Origin: Nitrospira sp.
GTDB lineage: Bacteria > Nitrospirota > Nitrospiria > Nitrospirales > Nitrospiraceae
Direction: 5' to 3'
Assembly (NCBI GenBank): GCA_005116965.1
Contig: SWDG01000025.1
Location: 423,883 to 487,882 of the forward strand
Length of the DNA: 64,000 nt
Position 1 is the first letter of the stretch, and each line of letters begins with the position of its first letter. Of the stretch, positions 56,557 through 64,000 are shown in pieces. Made by a program: the position numbers and the translations under genes. The notes below the pieces were generated by a model. It was given only the letters and a program-made list of their open reading frames with translations. It was not told where the DNA came from and did no database searches.

Positions 56557-56850
56557 ATGGATCGAAGCAAGATTGCAACAGCGTGGGAGCAGCATTGCGC
56601 CACCGGTTGGCCTCAGTTTTCAAGCCCACACCAAGGACAGTTGATGACGCTCGACACAGTTATCAGCGGCTGTGTGGTCTTCTACCTCGATAGCGCCGAG
56701 GGCCTTGACGCTCAGCGAGTGGCCATCGTGAAAGACTGCTTGGGAGATCTCGATGAACTGACGGAGACATTGGATAGCGAATCCAAAATCTACTTTTTCC
56801 GGCTTCGTGAACTCGGGGCGATGTTGCTGGGTGATGAGCCACGGTCATGA
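56557..56850 (+). CDS. Hypothetical protein, 97 residues
   Basis: A small soluble protein without recognised family: two beta segments (SGCVVFYLD, KIYFFRL) and helices (AQRVAIVKDCLGDLDELTET). AGGAAT lies upstream of the ATG, and codon use is like its neighbours. It sits 115 bases after glutamate dehydrogenase on the same strand. Similar small proteins are often lineage-specific. Confidence 0.6.
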   Translation: MDRSKIATAWEQHCATGWPQFSSPHQGQLMTLDTVISGCVVFYLDSAEGLDAQRVAIVKDCLGDLDELTETLDSESKIYFFRLRELGAMLLGDEPRS

Positions 56851-57021
56851 GGCACGAATACTGCCTCCGCTCGACGAGTCCCTATCCAGCGGCGGCTCGT
56901 GTGTCCTGTTTCTTGCAGGTCCGAGGGCTCTTGGCTACAATGCGCTAGATGCTTTTCTGGATTCTACCGGTTCATGCATTCTGATCAATCACGACCACAT
57001 AGAGAAGAAACGCCGAACACC

Positions 57022-57552
57022 ATGATGAAAGAGCGTGTCATGCGAAGAGTTATCATCCTACTGGCGAGCGTCCTCGTAGTGCTTGGCTCAGCTCATGCCG
57101 AGCCGTACGAGTTGAGCAAGAACGATGTCATGGAGCCAAAGGCTATTTCGAGCACCGAGATCTCGCTGTTCGGCGTCAAACTCGGCGACTCAGAATCCAA
57201 AGCAGTTGAAACGCTCGTCACTGAAAAGATTTCCGGAGTCAAGGCTGAGCAGGAAGCCACCTTCATTTTCCTGCTCGATCAACGAAAGCCAACCGGTCCA
57301 ATGGCTGGGGTGCGTATTCAGGACGGGCGGGTTGATCTCCTGTTCATCAATAATCGATTCACGTATAAGACCAGAGGCATCTTTCGTAACGTGCTCAATA
57401 GTGAGAGCCCTGAAGAGATCCGAAAGGTGTTAGGCCAAGAGGAGTATGGTGATGAAAACGTCATGGGTGCCGTCATGGCCTACGATAAGCAGGGTTTCCA
57501 AGTGAACTACCTCGGGAAGGATATCAACATAGAGTTTGCTGCCCCACGGTAG
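57022..57552 (+). CDS. Hypothetical exported protein
   Basis: About 176 residues from tandem ATGs at 57022/57025; an ATG at 57040 is also possible. A signal peptide (RVIILLASVLVVLGSAHA) is followed by a mature domain of some 150 residues with ISLFGVKLGDSES, a pattern seen in periplasmic lipoprotein-like domains of unknown function, ending in VNYLGKDINIEFAAPR. No Shine-Dalgarno motif is strong. No partner is evident from its neighbours. Confidence 0.65.
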   Translation: MMKERVMRRVIILLASVLVVLGSAHAEPYELSKNDVMEPKAISSTEISLFGVKLGDSESKAVETLVTEKISGVKAEQEATFIFLLDQRKPTGPMAGVRIQDGRVDLLFINNRFTYKTRGIFRNVLNSESPEEIRKVLGQEEYGDENVMGAVMAYDKQGFQVNYLGKDINIEFAAPR

Positions 57553-57730
57553 TCCAGCCCAGACGTGGAGTCAGACCTGGGGGAATCCATCCGGAATCAT
57601 CGATAAGATTTCTCATCTGCAAACTCTGAAACAGAGCCACCGTCCCAGACCGATAGGCTGAATCGGTTACGCACCGCTATCCTTTGATTATTCGATGAGT
57701 AGGCATGCCAAGCATGAGAGCTGGAGGCTG

Positions 57731-58663
57731 CTATTGGGGGGTATTTGTGAGACGGAACCCGTAATCGATGAGGCTTTTTGCGGTATTCCACCGGCGATTG
57801 GAGTTCAGGATCACGAGGAGCAGATCGCTGCCATTTTGAGAAACCTTCGCGATAAGGCATCGACCTGCCTTGGAAGTGAATCCCGTCTTCACCCCTACCA
57901 CACCGGGAATGCGGCCAAGTAACCGATTCGTATTATGCAGGACGTAGGCGCGATATCCACTAACCGGCATGATGATCTCGCGCTCCTCTTTGACGAGGTT
58001 TCGGAACACCGCATTTCGCATCGCCACCTCGCTGAGTGTCGCGAGATCTTCAGCTGTCGAGTAATGATCGGGACCGTCAAATCCGCACCCATTGCTGAAA
58101 TGCGTGTCCGATAACCCAAGCGCCACAGCTTTGGCATTCATCAATTTCACAAACTGCTCTTCATCGCCGCCGACATGCTCAACAGCCGCCAGGCAGGCGT
58201 CATTGGCGGAGACCATCATCATCGCCTTGAGCAAATCGCCAAGGCGAAAGACTTCTCCAACTTTGAGTCGCAGGTGAGTCTTGGGGGCCCTCGCCGCATT
58301 CCGGCTCACGGTGGCGAGATCATCGAGGCGGCCTTTTTCAAGAATGATCAGCGCCGACATAATCTTGGTAAGACTGGCCGGCGACAGACGTTTCTCCACA
58401 TCGTACTCGAACAGAATACGGCCCGATCGCAATTCCTTCAGGAGAATACTGTGCGCCGGAATTCTCTTCCAGGGAAGGGGTTGAGGAGCATAGCTGACAG
58501 GATGGGCGGTCTGCTTCCTGGCATGATGCTCCATCCCCAAGGCCGAGCATAGTGAGAACGCGAGCAAGGAAAGAGAGACAACCGAACCTAGCGCAAGGCG
58601 AGGAAGGATCCGACCCCAACTCCGTCTATGATCGGCGGGCGAGATAGAGTCGTGCTGGGCCAC
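57731..58663 (-). CDS. D-alanyl-D-alanine carboxypeptidase (penicillin-binding protein 5/6 family)
   Basis: A protein of 310 residues with a GTG start and a signal/anchor helix (about 20-45). The S11 peptidase motifs are all present: SxxK in SPASLTKIM, SxN in VSANDACL and KTG in GVKTGFTSKAG. It trims the terminal D-Ala of peptidoglycan pentapeptides in the periplasm. The C-terminal domain and amphipathic anchor of E. coli PBP5 are missing, so it is the short form. The gene ends near position 57731. Confidence 0.93.
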   Translation of the reverse strand: MAQHDSISPADHRRSWGRILPRLALGSVVSLSLLAFSLCSALGMEHHARKQTAHPVSYAPQPLPWKRIPAHSILLKELRSGRILFEYDVEKRLSPASLTKIMSALIILEKGRLDDLATVSRNAARAPKTHLRLKVGEVFRLGDLLKAMMMVSANDACLAAVEHVGGDEEQFVKLMNAKAVALGLSDTHFSNGCGFDGPDHYSTAEDLATLSEVAMRNAVFRNLVKEEREIIMPVSGYRAYVLHNTNRLLGRIPGVVGVKTGFTSKAGRCLIAKVSQNGSDLLLVILNSNRRWNTAKSLIDYGFRLTNTPQ

Positions 58664-58678
58664 AAAAGACCGCCTCTT

Positions 58679-58867
58679 CTAGAAAATGAAGGATTCACGC
58701 ACTTTATCACCTTTCCGCCCACTATCAATCACTTTATGGAAAAACCGGAGGAGGTCGGCCAGATCAATCCAGAACCCGCAATTGAGACAACGCGCGTATA
58801 TCCGACGATTGACGAGGGTATAATGGCGCTCCACCAGCATAAATCCCTTGCACTTGAGGCACTCCAT
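58679..58867 (-). CDS. Small zinc-ribbon protein, 62 residues
   Basis: From the ATG at 58867 (AGGACA upstream), the product begins MECLKCKGFMLVERHYTLV and carries a second CLNCG knuckle, so four Cys form a zinc ribbon; the C-terminal half is a basic amphipathic helix. It lies directly upstream of the carboxypeptidase on the same strand and is probably co-transcribed with it. The function is unknown; such ribbons often bind RNA or proteins. Confidence 0.6.
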   Translation of the reverse strand: MECLKCKGFMLVERHYTLVNRRIYARCLNCGFWIDLADLLRFFHKVIDSGRKGDKVRESFIF

Positions 58868-58887
58868 ACATGTCCTGTTCTCTCCGA

Positions 58888-59094
58888 TTACCGAATGCGA
58901 TTCATGATGAGCGCGACGCATCCGGCGAGCAAGCCGCCGCCCATGAGCGTCGTGCCAAAGTACACCAAGACATTGGTGCCCCCAGCCGGTTGAGTCCCTT
59001 CCCACAAATCCCGAACCCCACCCTGCACCATCAGGACGGAAAGGGTCAAGAGAGCCCCAATCATGAACCACCATGCAAAGGATCGAAACGCCAT
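58888..59094 (-). CDS. Small two-helix membrane protein
   Basis: About 68 residues from the ATG at 59094. There are two hydrophobic segments (SFAWWFMIGALLTLSVLMV and VLVYFGTTLMGGGLLAGCVAL) and a Gly/Thr-rich loop between. An earlier in-frame start at 59163 is less likely. No family is recognised. It lies between the truncated rpsA region and the small zinc-ribbon gene. Confidence 0.5.
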   Translation of the reverse strand: MAFRSFAWWFMIGALLTLSVLMVQGGVRDLWEGTQPAGGTNVLVYFGTTLMGGGLLAGCVALIMNRIR

Positions 59095-59184
59095 CGTAAT
59101 GCCTGATAATCGCGGGCAGTTTTCCTCACCGGCAACTCTAGCGAAGGCCCTCCTGGCTGTCAAGAATAGTCAGTGATTGTGTAG

Positions 59185-59505
59185 CTAGCACATCATCTGT
59201 CCGGTTTTTGTAGCACGAGAAGTGTCCGGTTTAAGATTGCCGTCTGCATCTTCACATTCTTCGATATAGACTTGGACCCGGTCACTGATCTTGAGATTCT
59301 GAAGCTCCTCGGAAGAAAACTGATCAGTCGGAATCATACCCTCTGATTTGTACCCGATATCGATGACGACCTTATCCTTGGTCAAGGCCACGACCCGGCC
59401 CTCGGTAATCGTGCCTTCTTCAAGGTTCTTGAAAGTTTCTTCGTACAACGCGGCCAATGCATCGCGGTCTAACTGAGCGTCACTGCTGTTGGATACCGTA
59501 CTCAT
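59185..59505 (-). pseudogene. rpsA: Ribosomal protein S1, truncated after the first S1 domain
   Basis: The first 91 residues match the N-terminus of bacterial S1: an acidic helix (LAALYEETFKNLEEG) and the first OB-fold (VVALTKDKVVIDIGYKSEG, VQVYIEECEDADGNL). Intact S1 has four to six such domains (over 380 residues). Here the S1-like sequence stops at 59232 and a 15-residue unrelated tail leads to a stop. The break coincides with IS-end-like repeats. The gene is in the usual cmk-plsC-rpsA position. Since S1 is normally essential in Gram-negatives, an intact copy should exist elsewhere, or the join is an assembly or recombination artefact. Confidence 0.8.
59198..59232. repeat. IS-end-like direct repeats at the rpsA break
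   Basis: TGTCCGGTTT occurs twice in direct orientation (59198-59207 and 59223-59232), separated by TTGTAGCACGAGAAG, and its last base abuts the rpsA homology. Repeats of this kind occur near the ends of IS21- or IS481-type elements, but no transposase is in the window. IS identity is not established. Confidence 0.5.
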
Positions 59506-59561
59506 ATGAACGTCCTACCTCTTCCGACTGTTGTCGGGTGCTGATGGTGAAGTCGCCGGGC

Positions 59562-60254
59562 TCACTCAGCGTTGTGAGCGTCGGTGGTTGGCCTGTTTGG
59601 TGTGTCGGAAGCTAGGTCATCCTTCCCCTTTGGAGCAAGAACTTGACCTAAGGCTGCAATGTGCTCGATCACCGTACGGCTGACCTGTTGATAGAACTGT
59701 TTCGCTTCTGCCCTCTCTTTTTGTTTTCCCGGTTCGAACTGAATCGGTTCCCCAAATCGTACCGTGACCTGACGTAACCGAGGCCAACGAGCCCCGATAG
59801 GTAGCACGTCAAAGGTTCCTTTCAAGTAGGCTGGGACGACCGGGCACCCGGTCTGGGACACAATCACTCCGATACCTGCTTTCGGAGGCCGAAGGTGGCC
59901 ATCATGGCTGCGACCGCCTTCCGGGAAAATGACCACCACATGACCTGCTCGAATCAGGTTGATCGCCTTCCCAAACGCCTCTCGGTCGAGACGTCCCAGT
60001 CTCACCGGTATCCAGCCCAACGCCTGCAACAGACCGTTCAACACCGGGATCGGAAACAAGTCGTTCCGTCCCAAGTACCAGGCCCTCCGACGCATTCCAC
60101 AGCCCAGTAGCGGAATATCGAGGTAGCTGGCATGGTTTGCCGCGATCAGCATCCCTCCGGTCTGAGGAACCTGACCTTCGACACGATACCGAAAGCACAT
60201 CCAGCTGACGGCGCGCGCCAATACCCACAGACATCCGTAGACAACCCCACTCAC
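59562..60254 (-). CDS. plsC: 1-acyl-sn-glycerol-3-phosphate acyltransferase
   Basis: A protein of 230 residues with a short membrane-binding N-terminus, the acyltransferase HX4D motif in ANHASYLDIPLL, FPEGGRSHDGHL (second motif) and VVPAYLKG. It acylates lysophosphatidic acid to phosphatidic acid in the inner membrane. Its ATG overlaps the cmk stop (ATGA); rpsA follows. The cmk-plsC-rpsA order is common in Gram-negatives. Confidence 0.92.
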   Translation of the reverse strand: MSGVVYGCLWVLARAVSWMCFRYRVEGQVPQTGGMLIAANHASYLDIPLLGCGMRRRAWYLGRNDLFPIPVLNGLLQALGWIPVRLGRLDREAFGKAINLIRAGHVVVIFPEGGRSHDGHLRPPKAGIGVIVSQTGCPVVPAYLKGTFDVLPIGARWPRLRQVTVRFGEPIQFEPGKQKERAEAKQFYQQVSRTVIEHIAALGQVLAPKGKDDLASDTPNRPTTDAHNAE

Positions 60255-60910
60255 GACCCGGTCGACATAGCCGCGATCATCTGCTCCACGACTTGATCAG
60301 GGCTCAGGGTAGACGTATCGATGAATCGTGCGTCATCTGCCGGAACCAATGGATCGATCGAACGGGTCCGATCACGCTGGTCTCGGTCCGACAAATCTTG
60401 TGACGTTGTTTCAACCGTCCCCCCACGACCCACGGCGACCAATTCACGGTGCCGTCGCGCAACTCGTACCGTCGCATCTGCCTCTAAGAAAAACTTGAAC
60501 GGTGCAGAGGGAAACACCTTTGTGCCGATGTCCCGCCCCTCCGCAACCACCGACCCACGCTGGCCGATCTGACGCTGGATCGGTAACAGCCATTCGCGGA
60601 CGGCAGGGATAGCAGACACAATAGAAGCTGCCGTCGTGACGTCGGGCGTACGAAGGTCTCCTGTCACGTCCAGACCATCGACTAAGACCTGCACCAGGCC
60701 ATGTTGAAACTGCATGTGAATCGAGGTGGCCGGAAGAAGTGTCGTCACCTGCGCCTGATCAGTCGGACGGATCCTCGACTGCAAGGTTTTCCATGCGAGT
60801 GCTCGGTACAGTGCCCCTGTATCAAGATAGAGGTAGCCAAGACGAGCCGCCAATAATTTGGCTACTGTACTCTTGCCCACCCCTGCTGGTCCATCAATCG
60901 CGATAATCAC
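60251..60910 (-). CDS. cmk: Cytidylate kinase
   Basis: A protein of 219 residues with the P-loop DGPAGVGKST, LDTGALYRA, VVAEGRDIGTKVFPSA and DQRDRTRSIDPLVPADDA typical of CMP/dCMP kinase. It phosphorylates CMP and dCMP using ATP. It lies 44 bases downstream of aroA and overlaps plsC. Confidence 0.95.
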   Translation of the reverse strand: MIIAIDGPAGVGKSTVAKLLAARLGYLYLDTGALYRALAWKTLQSRIRPTDQAQVTTLLPATSIHMQFQHGLVQVLVDGLDVTGDLRTPDVTTAASIVSAIPAVREWLLPIQRQIGQRGSVVAEGRDIGTKVFPSAPFKFFLEADATVRVARRHRELVAVGRGGTVETTSQDLSDRDQRDRTRSIDPLVPADDARFIDTSTLSPDQVVEQMIAAMSTGS

Positions 60911-60954
60911 TCAGTCCCCTCACTGCTCGAACCGTATCATCTGTCCCACCACTC

Positions 60955-62277
60955 TCACCCAAGTTGGGTCAACAGATCGGTGAGTGTCTTTTCAAAATTT
61001 GGAAATGACGTATCCACGCAGCTCGTATCAGCAATCGTCATACTCTGCTCCGCCGTCAGCCCACCGATGGCGAGAGACATGGCCACCCGATGGTCTCCAT
61101 GGCTTTGGGCCTTGTCCGCCGCGTTCAGCCTGCCGTTCTCTCCTCCTTGGCCTAATCCACGGATGATCATCCCGTCAGGCCGTTCTTCGATGAGCGCTCC
61201 CATGGCCTTCAACTCACGGCTCATGGTCGCGATCCGATCGCTTTCTTTGACCCGCAGTTCCTCTGCTCCGGAAATCACCGTGTCCCCCTCCGCCACAGCA
61301 GCAGCTACGCATAGCACGGGAAACTCATCGATCGTGTGTGGGATGAGGTCATGGCCGATCGTCACACCTTTCAGAACGGATGACTTCACGCGGAGATCCG
61401 CGACCGGTTCGCCCGCCGCTTCTCGCAGACCCAGAACCTGAATATCGGCTCCCATCTTTATCATGACATCAATGAGGCCGGTTCTGGTTGGATTCATGCC
61501 GACATTGTAGATAGTGATATCGGATCCTCTTACAATCGTCGCGCCGACGATGAAAAATGCGGCTGCCGAGAAATCACCGGGAATGGCCACATGAACGCCT
61601 CGCCATCCGACCGATGGTCGCCCATGCAAGACCAGCACACCGTCTTCTTTGGCAAGAGGGATTCCAAAGAACTGAAACATCCGCTCAGTATGGTCTCGCG
61701 AGAGACGTGGTTCCCGATACCGAGTCGTCCCTTGAGCGAAGAGGCCTGCGAGCAGGATCGACGACTTAATCTGTGCGCTAGCCACGGGGGAGGTGTACTC
61801 AATGGCGTGGAGGCCTGCCCCTGTAATCGCCAATGGCGCCAGCTCTCCTCCTTTACGGCCTCCAATAGCCGCCCCCATCTCACGCAGCGGCTTGACGACC
61901 CGGCCCATAGGACGCCGTCTGATCGATTCGTCACCCGTGAGGATGGAGAAAAAATCTTGTCCGGCCAGGAGGCCCGTGAGCAGACGGATGCCGGTCCCAG
62001 AATTGCCGCAATCGATCGGGCCAGTTGGTTCAGAGAGCCCCCAAAACCCCTTCCCGCAGACTGTTAACTCAGTCGGAGTCTGGGTAATAGGAATCCCCAG
62101 TCCCTGAAAGGCCCGCATCGTGTTTAGACAATCCTCTCCCTGGCAGTAACCCGTAATCGTGCTCGTCCCTTCTGCCAGTGCGGTGAGGATGATCGCCCGA
62201 TGGGTGAGAGACTTGTCGCCAGGAACGGTGGTCGTTCCTCGGAGTGGCCGGCCAGGGGTGATCGTCAATGATGTCAT
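60955..62277 (-). CDS. aroA: 3-phosphoshikimate 1-carboxyvinyltransferase (EPSP synthase)
   Basis: A protein of 440 residues, normal for the family. It shows PGDKSLTHRAIILTALAEG (S3P and PEP binding), GNSGTGIRLLTGLLAG (class I versus II is unresolved by eye), and the catalytic Asp/Glu/Lys region HTIDEFPVL with AEELRVKESDRI. It condenses shikimate 3-phosphate with PEP. Its ATG overlaps the tyrA stop. The gene is in the aroF-tyrA-aroA-cmk-plsC operon. Confidence 0.96.
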   Translation of the reverse strand: MTSLTITPGRPLRGTTTVPGDKSLTHRAIILTALAEGTSTITGYCQGEDCLNTMRAFQGLGIPITQTPTELTVCGKGFWGLSEPTGPIDCGNSGTGIRLLTGLLAGQDFFSILTGDESIRRRPMGRVVKPLREMGAAIGGRKGGELAPLAITGAGLHAIEYTSPVASAQIKSSILLAGLFAQGTTRYREPRLSRDHTERMFQFFGIPLAKEDGVLVLHGRPSVGWRGVHVAIPGDFSAAAFFIVGATIVRGSDITIYNVGMNPTRTGLIDVMIKMGADIQVLGLREAAGEPVADLRVKSSVLKGVTIGHDLIPHTIDEFPVLCVAAAVAEGDTVISGAEELRVKESDRIATMSRELKAMGALIEERPDGMIIRGLGQGGENGRLNAADKAQSHGDHRVAMSLAIGGLTAEQSMTIADTSCVDTSFPNFEKTLTDLLTQLG

Positions 62278-63167
62278 GCGTGGCTCAGAGAGGAACTCGT
62301 CAACTTGTCACGCTCGCCCTTGGCTCGCTCAAGCAACTTCTCGATCCCGGCAGCATCCCCAGCTTTAATCAGTTGCTTCACTTCTTCCAGCGCCCGTACA
62401 TATCTGTCGATATAGGACACCACATTATCTCGATTCCACAAGAAAATGTCTCGCCACATTTCCGGAGAACTCGCAGCGATCCTGGTCGTATCCCGTAAGC
62501 CTCCTCCGGAGTGGCCGGCAAGATCCAATGAGGGGACCTGCTGATCGCGAAGCTCGGCTAAGGCGTTCATCAGGGCAAAGGCGGCCACATGGGGCAGATG
62601 ACTGACGGCTCCCAGGATTTGGTCGTGCAGATGCGGATCCATCGTTAAGACAATCGAACCGGCTTCTTCCCACAGTTGCCTCACCCGATCAAGTGCCTCC
62701 GAATCTGTTCGCGTTGTCGGCGTCAGAATACAGCGTGCCCCCTTGAACAATTGATCGGACCCGGCCGCGACTCCCGTCTTTTCTTTTCCCGCGATGGGAT
62801 GGGCTCCCACAAAATGCACGCCTGCCGGCATCGCCGTTTCTGATCGTTCGACCAAGGTGCCTTTTACACTACCCACATCACTGACGATCGCACCAGGAGC
62901 AAGACAATGCGCCCATTCATGAAGATGTCGCTCATAGGTATCAACCGGCGTCGCAAGGACCACCAAATCCGCTCCACGCACACCCTCTTGAGGATCGGCC
63001 ACGTATCGATCGATCGCACCCAAAGCAACCGCCGTCTTGAGATTCTCGACACGACGCCCAATGCCGACGACGTGATCAGCCAACGCCTTCCGCCGGAGGA
63101 TCATCCCGAGTGATCCACCGATCAGCCCCACACCGATGATGGCAACCTGCTTGAAATGAACGGCCAT
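62274..63167 (-). CDS. tyrA: Prephenate/arogenate dehydrogenase
   Basis: About 297 residues from the ATG at 63167, seven bases after the aroF stop. It shows an NAD-binding motif (IIGVGLIGGSLGMILR), a His in GAHPIAGKEKTG, DPHLHDQILGAVSHLPHVAA and GGGLRDTTRIAAS, all TyrA family marks. No ACT domain is attached, so feedback by tyrosine is not indicated. It makes 4-hydroxyphenylpyruvate or tyrosine. Confidence 0.94.
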   Translation of the reverse strand: MAVHFKQVAIIGVGLIGGSLGMILRRKALADHVVGIGRRVENLKTAVALGAIDRYVADPQEGVRGADLVVLATPVDTYERHLHEWAHCLAPGAIVSDVGSVKGTLVERSETAMPAGVHFVGAHPIAGKEKTGVAAGSDQLFKGARCILTPTTRTDSEALDRVRQLWEEAGSIVLTMDPHLHDQILGAVSHLPHVAAFALMNALAELRDQQVPSLDLAGHSGGGLRDTTRIAASSPEMWRDIFLWNRDNVVSYIDRYVRALEEVKQLIKAGDAAGIEKLLERAKGERDKLTSSSLSHA

Positions 63168-63174
63168 ACTGGCT

Positions 63175-64000
63175 TTACAGCTCTCTGCCCACAGCTTTGG
63201 CAATATTCCTGAGATCGGCCATCAGAGCCTTGAACTTCGAGGGCTTGATGGACTCTTCACCGTCACAGAGCGCACACTCTGGGTTTGAGTGAACTTCGAT
63301 GAGCAAACCATCGGCACCGGCGGCGACCGCCGCTTTTGACATCGGAGCCACAAGATCCCACTTGCCTGTGGCGTGACTGGGATCAACAATGACGGGGAGA
63401 TGCGAGAGCTCTTTCAATGTTGGAATAGCCGCGAGGTCCAGTGTATTGCGATATTGCGTTTCGAATGTGCGGATGCCCCGCTCGCACAGCATCACGTTCT
63501 GGTTACCGCGGGACATGATGTACTCGGCCGACAGAAGAAACTCCTTGATTGTCGCCGACAGGCCCCGTTTTAAGAGTACCGGCTTGTCGTATGCGCCGAC
63601 CTCCTTGAGGAGCTCGAAGTTCTGCATGTTTCGCGCGCCGATCTGGATGATGTCCGCCTTCTCAAGAAAGAGCTCAATGTCCCTGGTGTCAAGAATCTCA
63701 CTGACGACCGGTAACCCCGTTTGCTTTCTTGCTTCGACCAGGTAGTCCAACCCCTCACGACCCAACCCTTGAAAGGAATAGGGTGACGTTCTGGGCTTAT
63801 AGGCTCCACCACGAAGAATCGCGGCCCCAGAAGCCTTCACTTCATGCGCGATCCCCACCGTAAGCTCCAGTCGCTCGACCGCGCAGGGTCCCGCCATGAT
63901 GACAAGTTTTTTGGCGCCGATTTTGACACCACCGACATCGATGATCGTCGCTTCCTTCTTAAACTCACGGCTGACCAGTTTCCAAGGTGCCAAGATCGGC
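63175..64000 (-). CDS. aroF: 3-deoxy-7-phosphoheptulonate synthase (DAHP synthase), 5' partial
   Basis: The gene runs off the right edge: the frame stays open to base 64000 and reads [14 protein letters not shown], a mid-protein sequence, so the TTG at 63993 is not its start. Visible core: [42 protein letters not shown] and [15 protein letters not shown], the type I-beta (AroF/KDPG-like) DAHP synthase. It performs the first step of the aromatic pathway. An N-terminal ACT-like regulatory domain may lie outside the window. Confidence 0.95.
   Translation of the reverse strand, partial: PILAPWKLVSREFKKEATIIDVGGVKIGAKKLVIMAGPCAVERLELTVGIAHEVKASGAAILRGGAYKPRTSPYSFQGLGREGLDYLVEARKQTGLPVVSEILDTRDIELFLEKADIIQIGARNMQNFELLKEVGAYDKPVLLKRGLSATIKEFLLSAEYIMSRGNQNVMLCERGIRTFETQYRNTLDLAAIPTLKELSHLPVIVDPSHATGKWDLVAPMSKAAVAAGADGLLIEVHSNPECALCDGEESIKPSKFKALMADLRNIAKAVGREL

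Overview
This window looks like a chromosomal piece of a Nitrospira-type bacterium (phylum Nitrospirota). It is Gram-negative (LolA, Pal, an OprP/O-type porin), moderately GC-rich, and densely packed with short overlapping operons. The genus assignment rests on gene content and protein style and is an inference; no rRNA gene is present to confirm it.

Layout. 0-12 kb is dominated by signal transduction: a multi-PAS kinase with its LuxR-type regulator, then a minus-strand FIST sensor / hybrid kinase / receiver-kinase operon and a membrane kinase. 12-15 kb holds a HerA-like ATPase and a small membrane protein. 15-19 kb looks rearranged: uvrA lacks its 3' end and abuts a foreign-looking fragment, and a vapBC toxin-antitoxin pair with a clear operator is divergent from it. 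19-22 kb is a pyruvate dehydrogenase-type operon (E1 alpha, E1 beta, E2). 22-29 kb runs on the plus strand: a menaquinone-type methyltransferase, a B12-type radical SAM protein, a universal-stress/rubredoxin protein with three protochlorophyllide-reductase-like (PCP_red) domains, a SPASM radical SAM protein with a fourth PCP_red domain, and a CopD-like membrane protein. This is the best candidate for an undescribed system. 30-34 kb carries a 2OG-Fe(II) oxygenase, lolA and ftsK.

34-42 kb is a phosphate-starvation block (porin, pstS, pstC, pstA, pstB, phoU). Two arrays of 11-bp-phased repeats resembling Pho boxes lie upstream of pstS and of the porin, so the two units probably share PhoB-type control. 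42-47 kb is a mixed stretch of small proteins, msrA, a PilZ protein, pal and a tRNA-Arg. 47-50.5 kb is trmI-SDR-aroE-aroK. 50.6-57.5 kb has nfeD-SPFH, a sigma-70 factor, lipB, glutamate dehydrogenase and two hypotheticals. 57.7-59.1 kb has a D,D-carboxypeptidase and two small proteins.

59.2-64 kb is a minus-strand aroF-tyrA-aroA-cmk-plsC-rpsA operon for aromatic amino acids, nucleotides, lipids and ribosomes. Its rpsA stops after the first S1 domain, at a short sequence with IS-end-like repeats. Together with aroE and aroK, the window encodes several shikimate-pathway steps. Two core genes (uvrA, rpsA) with broken 3' ends and a frameshifted kinase at the left edge point either to genome plasticity or to assembly problems. 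They deserve checking first.
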